A stretch of DNA of 64,000 nucleotides from Streptomyces rishiriensis (GCF_003112535.1 NZ_BEWA01000012.1:682001-746000), one strand, 5' to 3'; shown: positions 16,377 to 24,881, numbered from the stretch's first letter. Notes: generated from the sequence alone by a model not told the origin. A program made the numbers and translations.

Positions 16377-17753
16377 TCACCCGAGGCAGTCCGCCGCGCG
16401 GGCCAGCAGCAGCTCCCGCTCCCGCTCGTTGCCCGTCAGGGCGGCCGCCCGCTCGAACTCGGCCCTGGCCTCCGCCGGACGGTCCAGGCGCAGCAGCAGG
16501 TCGCCGCGGACGCTGGGCAGGAGGTGGTAGTCGCGCAGGGACGGCTCGGCGGCGAGGCCGTCGACGATCTCCAGCGCGGGTCCCGGTCCCTCGGCCATCG
16601 ACACGGCCACGGCTCGGTTGAGCTCGACGACCGGGGACGGCGCGCGCACGGCCAGCAGGCCGTACAGGGTGGCGATGGCCGTCCAGTCGGTGTCCTCGTA
16701 GGCCGGGGCGTGCGCGTGGCAGGCGGCCACGGCGGCCTGGAGGGCGTAGGGGCCGGGGGCCCCGGCCGCGGAGGTGGCGCCGGCCCGTTCCAGGGCGGCG
16801 ATGCCCCGGGCGACGAGCCGTCTGTCCCAGCGGCGGCGGTCCTGGTCGCGCAGGAGGACGGGCGAGCCGTCGGGGGCCGTGCGGGCGGGGGCGCGGGACG
16901 CCTGGAACTCGAGGAGCGCGGCCAGCGCGTGGACCTCGGGCTCCTTCGGCATGAGGGCCGCCAGCTGCCGGGCCAGCCGCAGCGCGTCCTCGCACAGCGC
17001 CGGGCGCAGCCAGTCGTCGCCGGCGGTGGCCGCGTACCCCTCGTTGAAGATCAGGTAGATCACGTCCAGGACGGAGCCCAGCCGGGCCTCGCGGTCAGGT
17101 CCGTACGGCACCTCGAAGGCGACGTTCCTGGTGGCCAGGGTCTTCTTGGCGCGGACGATGCGCTGGGCGACCGTCGGTTCGGGGACCAGGAAGGCGCGGG
17201 CGATCTCGGGCGTGCTCAGACCGCCGAGCAGGCGCAGCGTGAGGGCGGTGCGGGCCTCGGCGGACAGCACCGGGTGGCAGGCGGTGAACACGAGCCTGAG
17301 CAGGTCGTCGTCGATGTCGTCGGCGTCGGCGGGCTCCTCGGGCGGGGCGGTCGTGGTCTGCAGGTCGCGGCCCATCTCCTGCAGCTTGCGGGCGTAGTTC
17401 TCCCGGCGGCGGACCAGGTCGACGGCGCGATGCCGGGCGGCCGCCGTGAGCCAGGCCCCGGGGTTGTCCGGCACGCCGTCGCGCGGCCACTGCTCCAGCG
17501 CGGCCACCAGCGCGTCCTGCGCCAGTTCCTCCGCGATGCCGACGTCGCGCACGACACGGGCGACGGCCGCGATGACGCGGGGGTACTCCAGGCGGAAGAC
17601 GGTCTCGATGGCGGCACGGGGATCCGGGGCGGTCCGGTGGTCCGGGGCCGTCCGGTGGTCCGGGGCCGTCCGGTGGTCCGGGGCCGTCCGGTGGTCCGGG
17701 GCCGTCCGGTGGTCCGGGGCGGTCGGGGGGTTCGAGGCGGGCTGTTGTTCCAC
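16377..17753 (-). CDS. ECF42-type RNA polymerase sigma factor with C-terminal TPR-like extension
   Basis: 458 aa, far longer than an ordinary ECF sigma. After an odd N-terminus of hexapeptide repeats (residues about 11-46), region 2 is AAIETVFRLEYPRVIAAVAR and region 4 is LGGLSTPEIARAFLVPEPTVAQRI. Residues about 250-458 are the helical extension of this family (LIFNEGYAATAGDDWLRPALCEDA, RLDRPAEARAEFERA), needed for activity in studied members. The YciI-type gene 44 bp upstream is its constant partner; there is no anti-sigma. The GTG at 17751-17753 is the best start. Target genes are unknown. Confidence 0.88.
   Translation of the reverse strand: MEQQPASNPPTAPDHRTAPDHRTAPDHRTAPDHRTAPDHRTAPDPRAAIETVFRLEYPRVIAAVARVVRDVGIAEELAQDALVAALEQWPRDGVPDNPGAWLTAAARHRAVDLVRRRENYARKLQEMGRDLQTTTAPPEEPADADDIDDDLLRLVFTACHPVLSAEARTALTLRLLGGLSTPEIARAFLVPEPTVAQRIVRAKKTLATRNVAFEVPYGPDREARLGSVLDVIYLIFNEGYAATAGDDWLRPALCEDALRLARQLAALMPKEPEVHALAALLEFQASRAPARTAPDGSPVLLRDQDRRRWDRRLVARGIAALERAGATSAAGAPGPYALQAAVAACHAHAPAYEDTDWTAIATLYGLLAVRAPSPVVELNRAVAVSMAEGPGPALEIVDGLAAEPSLRDYHLLPSVRGDLLLRLDRPAEARAEFERAAALTGNERERELLLARAADCLG
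17623..17730. repeat. Six 18-bp tandem repeats inside the ECF42 gene
   Basis: Six head-to-tail copies of an 18-bp unit (TCCGGGGCCGTCCGGTGG on the plus strand; the inner four are identical). They encode the repeated hexapeptide PDHRTA at the N-terminus. Being a multiple of three, copy changes would lengthen or shorten the protein without a frameshift. Confidence 0.9.
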
Positions 17754-17797
17754 AGCCCACCATCGAACACCCCCCGGACGTCCGGACCAAGGACCGC

Positions 17798-18154
17798 TCA
17801 GCCCTCCGCGATCTCCCGCACCTCGCAGTTCACCGTCCAGAAGTCCTCGTGGACCTTCACGAACCGCTTGGTCCACTCGACGGCCTCGTCCCGGTCCTTG
17901 CACTGCATGATCGCGTAGCCGCCCACGGCCTCCTTGGTCTCCGTGAAGGGCCCGTCGGTGACGGAGACCTTCCCGCCCTCGTAGTGCACCCGGACGCCCT
18001 GCTCGGTCGGGGTCAGCCCGGCGGTCTCCAGCATCACGCCGGCCTTGGTGATCTCCTCGATCAGCTCCCCCATGCGCTGCATCAGCTCGGGGCTGGGGCC
18101 CTCCGCGGGCACGCTGTTCTCGTCGATCCGCACCAGCGACAGGTAACGGGGCAT
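17798..18154 (-). CDS. YciI (DGPF) domain protein, ECF42 partner
   Basis: 118 aa single-domain protein of the YCII fold. MPRYLSLVRIDE opens the first strand, and the DGPFTETKE signature (67-75) holds the conserved Asp. The strand GGYAIMQCKDRDEAVEWTKRF follows. Proteins of this kind are nearly always encoded next to ECF42 sigma factors, and the pair is transcribed together. The role may be signal sensing or small-molecule binding; an enzymatic activity is not established. GGAGGAGTCACC precedes the ATG at 18152-18154. Confidence 0.9.
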   Translation of the reverse strand: MPRYLSLVRIDENSVPAEGPSPELMQRMGELIEEITKAGVMLETAGLTPTEQGVRVHYEGGKVSVTDGPFTETKEAVGGYAIMQCKDRDEAVEWTKRFVKVHEDFWTVNCEVREIAEG

Positions 18155-18270
18155 GGTGACTCCTCCGGTCCGATGGGCCGGGTCCTTCCCGGCCTCTCAC
18201 CCCTGCGTCGAACGGGAGCGGGCCGGATCGACACTTCCCCGCGACTCTTTCTCCGGCTTCCTGTGCGGCT

Positions 18271-19314
18271 TCATCGCAGCGACTTCCACAGCGCGCCCGC
18301 CGCCGGCTCCCGGGCCACCACCCGGTTGGGATCCGAGGGCGCCGCGACCACGGGCATGGTGACCGTCCTGACGTGGTCGGCCGGCAGCCCCTTCAGGCTC
18401 CGGCCGAGCTCCGTCAGCTCGCTCAGGGAGTCCAGACCGGTGTCCGTGGTGAGACTGCCGGTGATCGCGTCGGCGACCTCGTAGAGCCGGCCGGGGCTGG
18501 TCAGGAGGTCGGTGGAGGCGATCTGTTCCAGCAGGGCCTTCACGAGCTTGTGCTGCAGGCCTATGCGCCCGAGGTCGCTGCCGTCGCCTATGCCGTGCCG
18601 GGTGCGGGCCAGGGCGAGGGCGCGGGCGCCGTTCAGATGGTGGACGCCCGCCTCGAGGTGCAGATGGCTGTCGTCGTCGTCGATGTCCTCGTCGGTGGTG
18701 ACGGTGACCCCGCCCAGCGCGTCGACGAGCTTGGCGAAGCCCGAGAAGTCGACCTCGACGTAGTGGTCCATGCGGACGCCGGTGATCGACTCGACGGTCT
18801 TGACGGCGCAGACGGGACCGCCGACCGAGTATGCGGTGTTGAACATCGCGCCGTACGCCACGGACGTCGAGCCGCCGCCGGACAGCGGGCAGGAGGGGCG
18901 GGTGACGAGGGTGTCGCGCGGGATGCTGGCGACGGTGGCCGTCGTACGTCCGGCGTCGACGTGCACGACCATCGCCGTGTCGGAGCGCGCGCCGGTGCTG
19001 TCGCCACCGCCGAGCCTCTGGTTCTCCTTGCCGCTGCGCGAGTCCGAGCCCAGTACCAGGATGTTCGTCGCCTCGGTGGGCGGCGGGGAGGCGGAGGGGG
19101 CAGGGGCGGTGACCGCCTTGGCGGGGCGGTCGTCGCCGAGCGCGTTGTCGATGTCGACGCTCTTGATGTTGTCGTCGAGTCGCCAGTAGATCCAGCCCGC
19201 CGTCCCGGCCCCCGCCACCAAGGCGGCGGCCAGGGTGAGGCCGGCGGCCTTCAGCGCTCTCGACCGCCGGCCCGCTCCCGCTCCGCTTGCGCCGTGCTCC
19301 TCGTGTCGCGTCAC
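18271..19314 (-). CDS. LytR-CpsA-Psr (LCP) family cell-wall ligase
   Basis: 347 aa. A short cytoplasmic N-terminus, one membrane helix (about 21-43), and an extracellular LCP domain with LGSDSR (88-93), RSDTAMVVHV (110-119) and SIPRDTLV (130-137). These residues bind the pyrophosphate of a lipid-linked glycopolymer and Mg2+. The family transfers teichoic acids or similar polymers to peptidoglycan. GTG at 19312-19314 is chosen; TACGTT ends seven bases before it on the minus strand, so the mRNA is probably leaderless. The hydrophilic Ser/Pro linker at 70-80 separates anchor and domain. It is probably monocistronic. Confidence 0.9.
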   Translation of the reverse strand: MTRHEEHGASGAGAGRRSRALKAAGLTLAAALVAGAGTAGWIYWRLDDNIKSVDIDNALGDDRPAKAVTAPAPSASPPPTEATNILVLGSDSRSGKENQRLGGGDSTGARSDTAMVVHVDAGRTTATVASIPRDTLVTRPSCPLSGGGSTSVAYGAMFNTAYSVGGPVCAVKTVESITGVRMDHYVEVDFSGFAKLVDALGGVTVTTDEDIDDDDSHLHLEAGVHHLNGARALALARTRHGIGDGSDLGRIGLQHKLVKALLEQIASTDLLTSPGRLYEVADAITGSLTTDTGLDSLSELTELGRSLKGLPADHVRTVTMPVVAAPSDPNRVVAREPAAGALWKSLR

Positions 19315-19415
19315 GGGCAGGAACGTACGTCCGAATAATGAGCGGACTGTTAGGAAGCCGACCGCGGGCCGGTTTTCTCGTGAGAATCTCAGGTTCCCCC
19401 GGGACCGGCCCCGGT

Positions 19416-20780
19416 TCAGCCCAGCGTCACCGTCGGCGCCGGGTTGCTCCCGCTCCAGTTGGCGTTGAACCCGAAGCTCACCGAACCGCCGTCCGGAACC
19501 GTCCCGTTGTACGAGGCGTTCACACAGGTCACGGCCGGCCCCGACTGGGTGCAGCCGGCGTTCCAGGCCTGGGTGATCTGCTGGCCCGCGCCGTACGTCC
19601 AGGTCGCCTTCCAGGACGACAGCGAGGCGCCCGAGCAGGAGATCGTCACGGTGCCGGTGAACTCGGTGTTCCACTGGCTTCCCACGCTGTACGCGGCCTT
19701 GCACCCGCCGGTCGGGGGCGGCGTGGTCGTGCCGCCGAGCGCCTCGGCGATGCCGTAGTAGGCGGGTTTGGGGGCGTAGTTGCCGTCGTACGGCGTCGCC
19801 GCGCCCTCCCCGGGGAACGTGCTCTCCACCCACGAGTCGGAGTCGGTGAAGCCCCAGACGGTGAGGTTCACACAGCGGGCGACGGCGACGCAGGCGGCGG
19901 TGACCGCCTTGTAGTCGGCCTTCTGCCGGTCGAGCTTGGCGCTGTCCGAGGGCAGCGGCATCCGGATGTCCAGCTCGGTGATCGCCACGTCGACGCCGAG
20001 GTCGGCGAAGCGCTGGATGTTCTGCTGGAGGGTCGCGGGGACCTGCCCGAGGACCAGGTGGGCCTGGAGGCCGACCCCGTCGATGGGGACTCCCCGCTGC
20101 TTCAGGGACCTGACCAGGTTGTACAGGGCGGTGGACTTCGCGTTGACGCCCTCGACGTTGTAATCGTTGATGTAGAGCTTCGCGGCCGGGTCGGCGGCCC
20201 GCGCCCAGGTCAGCGCGTTGGCGATGTAGTCGGCGCCGAGGCCGTTGTACCAGAGGGTCGGGCGGTAGGTGCCGTCCTCGTTGAAGGCCTCGTTGACGAC
20301 GTCCCAGGCGGCGATCCTGCCTTTGTACCGGCCGACCTCGGTGGCGATGTGGTTCTGCAGGAGGTCGCCGAGCTGGGCGGGGGTCCAGTTGCCGCTGGTG
20401 AGCCAGTTCGGGTTCTGGTTGTGCCAGACCAGGGTGTGGCCGCGCACCTGCTGGTCGTGGGCCTGCGCGAAGGCCACGATCTGATCGGCCTCGGCCCAGT
20501 TGAAGGCGCCCCGGGCCGGCTCCACCGAGCCCCACTTCATGGCGTTGCCGGGGGTCAGCGAGGAGAACTGCGCCGCGGCGACGTCACCGTAGGTCCCGGT
20601 GAGCTTGGAGCCGGTGACCGCGGTGCCGACGAGCTTGCCCTTGGCTGCGCCGAGGTCGCGCAGCGGGGCGTCCGCCGCGTGGGACGCGGGGGCCGCGACG
20701 AGCAGGGCCGCGGCGGCGGCGACCCCGGCGATCAGCGCGGTCAGCCGGGTTTTCGGGCGGGATGTTCTGGAGGATCTCAT
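19416..20780 (-). CDS. Secreted endo-1,4-beta-xylanase, GH10 with CBM2
   Basis: 454 aa. A Sec signal peptide (1-36, cleavage after ASHA) is followed by a GH10 catalytic domain (about 37-350). The acid/base is Glu164 (WDVVNEAF) and the nucleophile Glu269 (ITELDIR); the HTLVWHNQ block is present. A TTTPPPTGG linker and a C-terminal family 2 carbohydrate-binding module (360-454, starting CKAAYSVGSQW) complete it. It cuts xylan outside the cell. TCGGAGGCACC precedes the ATG at 20778-20780, and a LacI-type operator overlaps that ribosome site. The LacI and GH3 genes next door form the likely regulon. Confidence 0.95.
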   Translation of the reverse strand: MRSSRTSRPKTRLTALIAGVAAAAALLVAAPASHAADAPLRDLGAAKGKLVGTAVTGSKLTGTYGDVAAAQFSSLTPGNAMKWGSVEPARGAFNWAEADQIVAFAQAHDQQVRGHTLVWHNQNPNWLTSGNWTPAQLGDLLQNHIATEVGRYKGRIAAWDVVNEAFNEDGTYRPTLWYNGLGADYIANALTWARAADPAAKLYINDYNVEGVNAKSTALYNLVRSLKQRGVPIDGVGLQAHLVLGQVPATLQQNIQRFADLGVDVAITELDIRMPLPSDSAKLDRQKADYKAVTAACVAVARCVNLTVWGFTDSDSWVESTFPGEGAATPYDGNYAPKPAYYGIAEALGGTTTPPPTGGCKAAYSVGSQWNTEFTGTVTISCSGASLSSWKATWTYGAGQQITQAWNAGCTQSGPAVTCVNASYNGTVPDGGSVSFGFNANWSGSNPAPTVTLG

Positions 20781-20791
20781 GGCGGGTGCCT

Positions 20792-20804
20792 CCGAAAGTT
20801 TCGG
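20792..20804 (-). promoter_or_regulatory. LacI-type operator at the xylanase ribosome site
   Basis: CCGAAA-G-TTTCGG, a 13-bp palindrome whose edge overlaps the xylanase Shine-Dalgarno sequence. The same core (CGAAA-S-WTTCG) occurs in front of the GH3 gene. Such CGAAA/TTTCG sites are known in Streptomyces xylanase promoters. Confidence 0.75.
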
Positions 20805-20947
20805 TCGTTCAACCGATTGACTTCGGAGGAGTGTGGAGGTGTGTGCCACACCCGTCAATACGTCAACTTCCGGCCACTCCTCTCCACCGCCCCCCGCTCC
20901 CGCCCCGCTCTCGCCTCAGCTCAAGCCGGGCCCGGCCGGGGCCCGCA

Positions 20948-22006
20948 CTACGCGGCCGGCGGCGCCCCGGTGCTCGTGCGCACCACCAGGCTGGTCGCCA
21001 GCTCCACCCGGGTCGCGGTCGGCGCCTCCTGCGACGTCGACCGCGCCAGTTCGAGGACCAGCCGGGCGGCCGCCTCGGCCATCTCCGTCAGCGGCTGCCG
21101 CACGGTCGTCAGCGGCGGCCCCACCCAACGGGCCACCGGAAGATCGTCGAAGCCGACCACGCTGACGTCCTCCGGGATGCGCAGCCCGAGCTCGCGCGCG
21201 GCCTCGTAGAAGCCGAGGGCCTGGAGGTCGTTGCCGGCGAAGACGGCGGTGGGCCGGTCGGGGCGGTCGAGGAGCTCGCGGCCGAGTCGGTAGCCGGTCT
21301 CGTGGTGGAAGTCGCCGGTCTTGATCAGCGCCTGGTCGACCGGCAGGCCGGCCGTCTCCAGAGCGGCCCGGTAGCCGTCGATCCGGGCCCGGCTGCACAT
21401 CATCTGCGGCGGCCCGCTGATCGCCCCGATCCGCCGGTGCCCCAGCTCGACCAGGTGCCGGGTGGCGGCGAGACCGCCCTGCCAGTTGGTCGCCCCGATG
21501 GACGGCACGTCGGCGCCCGGGTCGCCGGCCGGGTCCATCACCACGAACGGGATGGAGCGGCTGGTCAGCAGCGCCCGCTGGGACTCGTCCAGCCCGGACA
21601 GCACCAGCACGACGCCGTGCGGGCGGCGGGCGGCGACCTGGTCGGCCCAGGTCCGCCCGGGCGTGAGCCGTCCCGCGCTCTCGCTCAGCACCACGCTCAG
21701 CCCGGCGTCCCGGGCCACGTTCTCCACCCCCCGGATGACCTCCATCGCCCAGGCGCTCTCCAGTTCGTGGAAGACCAGGTCGATCAGCGGCGAGCGGGTC
21801 GCCTCGGCCCGGCGGCGCCGGTAGCCGTGGGCGCGCAGCAACTCCTCGACGCGGGTGCGGGTGCCGGGGGCGACATCGGCCCGTCCGTTGAGGACCTTCG
21901 AAACAGTCGGTGCCGATACGCCGGCCTCGCGGGCGATCTCCGCAAGGGTCGCGGTCTGCGTCGGCCGCGCTTCTGTCCGCGTTTCCACGGGCTCCGAGGG
22001 TGTCAT
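20948..22006 (-). CDS. LacI-family repressor, probable xylan-use regulator (BxlR-like)
   Basis: 352 aa. The N-terminal helix-turn-helix with hinge (TLAEIAREAGVSAPTVSKVL, about 20-40, then LNGRADVAPGTRTRVEELL) is followed by a periplasmic-binding-protein-like sugar domain with the standard blocks HLVELGHRRIGAISGP and ISVVGFDDLPVA-type SVVGFDDLP. ATG at 22004-22006 is chosen; TACGAT on the minus strand ends seven bases before it, so translation is probably leaderless. It lies between the xylanase and GH3 genes and probably represses both until xylo-oligosaccharides arrive. The inducer is inferred from context. Confidence 0.88.
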   Translation of the reverse strand: MTPSEPVETRTEARPTQTATLAEIAREAGVSAPTVSKVLNGRADVAPGTRTRVEELLRAHGYRRRRAEATRSPLIDLVFHELESAWAMEVIRGVENVARDAGLSVVLSESAGRLTPGRTWADQVAARRPHGVVLVLSGLDESQRALLTSRSIPFVVMDPAGDPGADVPSIGATNWQGGLAATRHLVELGHRRIGAISGPPQMMCSRARIDGYRAALETAGLPVDQALIKTGDFHHETGYRLGRELLDRPDRPTAVFAGNDLQALGFYEAARELGLRIPEDVSVVGFDDLPVARWVGPPLTTVRQPLTEMAEAAARLVLELARSTSQEAPTATRVELATSLVVRTSTGAPPAA

Positions 22007-22034
22007 GGCGGCGATCGTATCGCCACGCGACCTC

Positions 22035-22063
22035 TTGACGAACCTGGTAGGACGCCATAGGTT
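22035..22063 (+). promoter_or_regulatory. Promoter of the GH3 gene
   Basis: TTGACG (22035-22040), 17-nt spacer, TAGGTT (22058-22063). This is among the best vegetative promoters in the window. Predicted start near 22070, directly in front of the operator. Confidence 0.75.
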
Positions 22064-22072
22064 CCCGGAACA

Positions 22073-22097
22073 TTCGAAGTACAGCTCGAAACATTCG
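22073..22097 (+). promoter_or_regulatory. Composite LacI-type operator of the GH3 gene
   Basis: Two overlapping inverted repeats: TTCGA-n8-TCGAA (22073-22090) and CGAAA-C-ATTCG (22087-22097). They sit just after the predicted start site, where a repressor would block elongation or initiation. The second repeat resembles the xylanase operator. Confidence 0.65.
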
Positions 22098-22168
22098 TAC
22101 ACTCGCTCGTACAGGATCCCCGGATTCGCTGGCCCTCTGGTGGCTCACCGACCTCTGACAGGAGTTTC

Positions 22169-24499
22169 ATGACCACCGCCCCCTGGCGTGACCCCGCCCT
22201 GCCCGCCGCCGCCCGCGTCGACGACCTCCTCTCCCGGATGACCCTGGAGGAGAAGACCGCCCAGCTGTACGGCGTGTGGGTGGGCGCCGCGACGGACGGC
22301 GACGGAGTCGCCCCCCACCAGCACGACATGAGCGCCGATCCCGCCGAGGACTACGACGAGCTGATCACCCGCGGGCTCGGCCAGCTGACCCGTTCCTTCG
22401 GCACCGCCCCCGTGGAGCCGGGCCTCGGCGCCCGGGCCCTCGCCCTCGCCCAGCGGCAGATCGCCGACGCGGGCCGCTTCGGCATCCCGGCGGTCGCCCA
22501 CGAGGAGTGCCTGGCCGGCTTCACCGCCTGGCGGGCCACCGCCTATCCGGTGCCGCTGGCCTGGGGCGCCGCCTTCGACCCGCCGCTGGTGGAGGAGATG
22601 GGCCGGGCGATCGGCCGCGACCTGCGCGCGGTCGGCGTCCACCAGGGTCTGGCCCCCGTCCTGGACGTCGTCCGCGACCCGCGCTGGGGACGGGTCGAGG
22701 AGACGATCGGCGAGGACCCGTATCTGGTGGGCACGGTCGGCACGGCCTATGTGCGCGGGCTCGAATCGGCCGGCCTGGTCGCCACGCTCAAGCACTTCGC
22801 CGGGTACGCCTCCTCGGCGGGGGCCCGCAACCTGGCCCCGGTGCGGGCGGGCACCCGGGAGTTCGCGGACGTGACGCTGCCCCCGTTCGAGATGGCGCTG
22901 CGCGAGGGCGGCGCCCGCTCGGTGATGGCGGCCTACACCGAACGCGACGGCGTCCCGGCCTCCGCCGACCCCGAGCTGCTGACCCGGCTGCTGCGGGAGG
23001 AGTGGGGCTTCACCGGCACGGTCGTCGCCGACTACTTCGGCATCGCCTTCCTGCAGACCCTGCACCGGGTGGCCGGCACCCCCGCGGAGACGGCCGGCCT
23101 CGCCCTGAGGGCCGGCGTCGACGTCGAGCTGCCCACGGTGAAGTACTACGGCGCGTCGCTGGTCGCGGCCGTCCGCGCGGGCGAGATCCCGGAGGAGCTG
23201 GTGGACCGGTCGGCCCGCCGCGTGCTGCTCCAGAAGTGCGAACTGGGCCTACTGGACGAGGACTGGCGGCCCGAGACCTCCGAGTCGGTCGACCTCGACC
23301 CGGCGGCGAACCGGGTGCTTGCCCGCCGGCTGGCGGAGGAGTCGGTGGTCCTGCTGGACAACCCCGACGGACTGCTCCCCCTCGCCCCCGACGCCCGGAT
23401 CGCGGTGGTCGGCCCGCGGGCCGCGGACGCCCTGGCGATGCTCGGCTGCTACTCCTTCCCCTCCCACGTCCTGCCGCACCACCCCGGCGTCGAGACGGGC
23501 ATCGAGATCCCGACCCTGCTGGAGTCGCTGCGGGCCGAACTCCCCGACGCGAAGGTCACGTTCACGGAGGGCTGCGGGGTCTCCGACCCGGACCCGTCCG
23601 GCTTCGCGGAGGCCGTCGCGCGGGCGGCGGAGGCCGTCGCGCGGGCGGCGGAGGCGGACGTGTGCGTGGCCGTCCTCGGCGACCGGGCCGGCCTGTTCGG
23701 CCGGGGCACCTCCGGCGAGGGCTGCGACGTGGCCGACCTCAGCCTGCCGGGCGTCCAGGGCGAGCTGCTGGACGGACTGGTGGCGACGGGCGTCCCGGTC
23801 GTCCTCGTCCTGCTCACCGGACGCCCCTACGCGCTGGGCCGCTGGCACGGGCGGCTGGGGGCGGTCGTCCAGGCGTTCTTCCCGGGTGAGGAGGGCGGTC
23901 CGGCGGTGGCGGGAGTGCTGTCGGGCCGGGTGAACCCCTCGGGCCGCCTCCCGGTGAGCGTGCCGCGCGTGCCGGGCGGCCAGCCCTGGACCTACCTCCA
24001 GCCTCCGCTGGGCCTGGCGGGCGAGGTCAGCAGCCTGGACCCGACCCCGCTGTACGCCTTCGGCCACGGGCGCACGTACACGACGTTCGCCTGGGAGGAC
24101 TTCACCGGCCCCGACGCGGAGATCCCGACGGACGGCTCGTACGACGTGGCCCTCACCGTGCGCAACACCGGCGACCGGGCGGGCACGGAGGTCGTGCAGC
24201 TGTATCTGCACGACCCGGTGGCGAGCGTGACCCGTCCCGACGTCCGCCTGATCGGCTACCGCCGGCTGGAGCTGGCGGCGGGCGAGTCGGCGCGGGTAGC
24301 GTTCCGCTTCCACGCCGACCTGTCGGCGTTCACCGACCGCGACGGCCGGCGGATCGTCGAACCCGGTGCGCTGGAACTGCGGTTGGCCGCGTCCAGCGCG
24401 GACGTGCGGGAGGTGGCCCGGGTGCGGCTGACCGGACCGGTGCGCGAGGTGGGCGTCGAGCGGCGGCTGCACTGCGACGTGGAGGTCCAGCGCACCTGA
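22169..24499 (+). CDS. Glycoside hydrolase family 3, beta-xylosidase/beta-glucosidase type
   Basis: 776 aa. The N-terminal GH3 barrel (about 20-330) has KHF (208-210) and the nucleophile Asp288 in VVADYFGI; the alpha/beta sandwich (about 350-560) and a fibronectin-III-like C-terminal domain (about 650-760, SYDVALTVRNTGDRAGTEVVQLYL) follow. There is no signal peptide, so it acts in the cytosol on imported oligosaccharides. The divergent LacI gene and nearby xylanase suggest beta-xylosidase activity; beta-glucosidase or arabinosidase activity is possible. The ATG has CAGGAG upstream. It carries a recent 21-bp in-frame duplication at about residue 481. Confidence 0.92.
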   Translation: MTTAPWRDPALPAAARVDDLLSRMTLEEKTAQLYGVWVGAATDGDGVAPHQHDMSADPAEDYDELITRGLGQLTRSFGTAPVEPGLGARALALAQRQIADAGRFGIPAVAHEECLAGFTAWRATAYPVPLAWGAAFDPPLVEEMGRAIGRDLRAVGVHQGLAPVLDVVRDPRWGRVEETIGEDPYLVGTVGTAYVRGLESAGLVATLKHFAGYASSAGARNLAPVRAGTREFADVTLPPFEMALREGGARSVMAAYTERDGVPASADPELLTRLLREEWGFTGTVVADYFGIAFLQTLHRVAGTPAETAGLALRAGVDVELPTVKYYGASLVAAVRAGEIPEELVDRSARRVLLQKCELGLLDEDWRPETSESVDLDPAANRVLARRLAEESVVLLDNPDGLLPLAPDARIAVVGPRAADALAMLGCYSFPSHVLPHHPGVETGIEIPTLLESLRAELPDAKVTFTEGCGVSDPDPSGFAEAVARAAEAVARAAEADVCVAVLGDRAGLFGRGTSGEGCDVADLSLPGVQGELLDGLVATGVPVVLVLLTGRPYALGRWHGRLGAVVQAFFPGEEGGPAVAGVLSGRVNPSGRLPVSVPRVPGGQPWTYLQPPLGLAGEVSSLDPTPLYAFGHGRTYTTFAWEDFTGPDAEIPTDGSYDVALTVRNTGDRAGTEVVQLYLHDPVASVTRPDVRLIGYRRLELAAGESARVAFRFHADLSAFTDRDGRRIVEPGALELRLAASSADVREVARVRLTGPVREVGVERRLHCDVEVQRT
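23609..23650 (+). repeat. Perfect 21-bp tandem duplication inside the GH3 gene
   Basis: GAGGCCGTCGCGCGGGCGGC plus one G occurs twice head to tail, encoding EAVARAA twice in a surface helix of the second GH3 domain. Being in frame, it should be tolerated. Perfect identity suggests a recent slip. Confidence 0.85.
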
Positions 24500-24574
24500 G
24501 GTGCGGGCCCGGGGTGCCGGCGTGTCAGAATCCGCCGACATCTGCCGACACCCCAGGCGCACGACGGGAACCCC

Positions 24575-24852
24575 ATGAACGCCCCCGCGACCACCGGCCC
24601 CCGTTCGTCGTCTTCGACCGCGAGGCGACCCGCGCCGACCTGCGGGACGCGTTCATCCTCCCGGCCACCACGGCCGTGCCTGACGCCCCGCCGTGGTGGC
24701 GCGGAGCGTCGGCCGCTTTCGCCGGCACGACCGTCGGCGCCGCCTCGGGCCTGTCGCTGACCGACGGCTCACCGACCGGCACCGTGGCTCTCGCCCTGTG
24801 TGGGGCGACCCTGCTCACCTCGGTGTGGGCCCTGTCGTCGCCCCAGCCGTAG
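24575..24852 (+). pseudogene. Small membrane protein, probably broken by a one-base frameshift
   Basis: Starting at ATG 24575 the first nine codons read MNAPATTGP. At the C-run near 24596-24601 the coding signal moves to another frame: FVVFDREATRADLRDAFILP, then two hydrophobic segments (AFAGTTVGAASGLSL and VALALCGATLLTSVWAL), to a TAG at 24850. One extra C in the run would join the parts into a protein of about 92 aa. Third-position GC is high across the second part, which supports real coding. Without the shift the only start is a GTG at 24514 with no ribosome site. Either a real frameshift, a sequencing error, or a misread start. No family recognised. Confidence 0.45.
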
Positions 24853-24881
24853 GGCCACGGCCGGCCGGGAGCGCGACGCGC

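Noticed and set aside
17623..17730. CRISPR-like repeats
   Set aside because: The 18-bp units are directly adjacent without spacers, lie in frame inside a sigma factor gene, and no cas gene is near.
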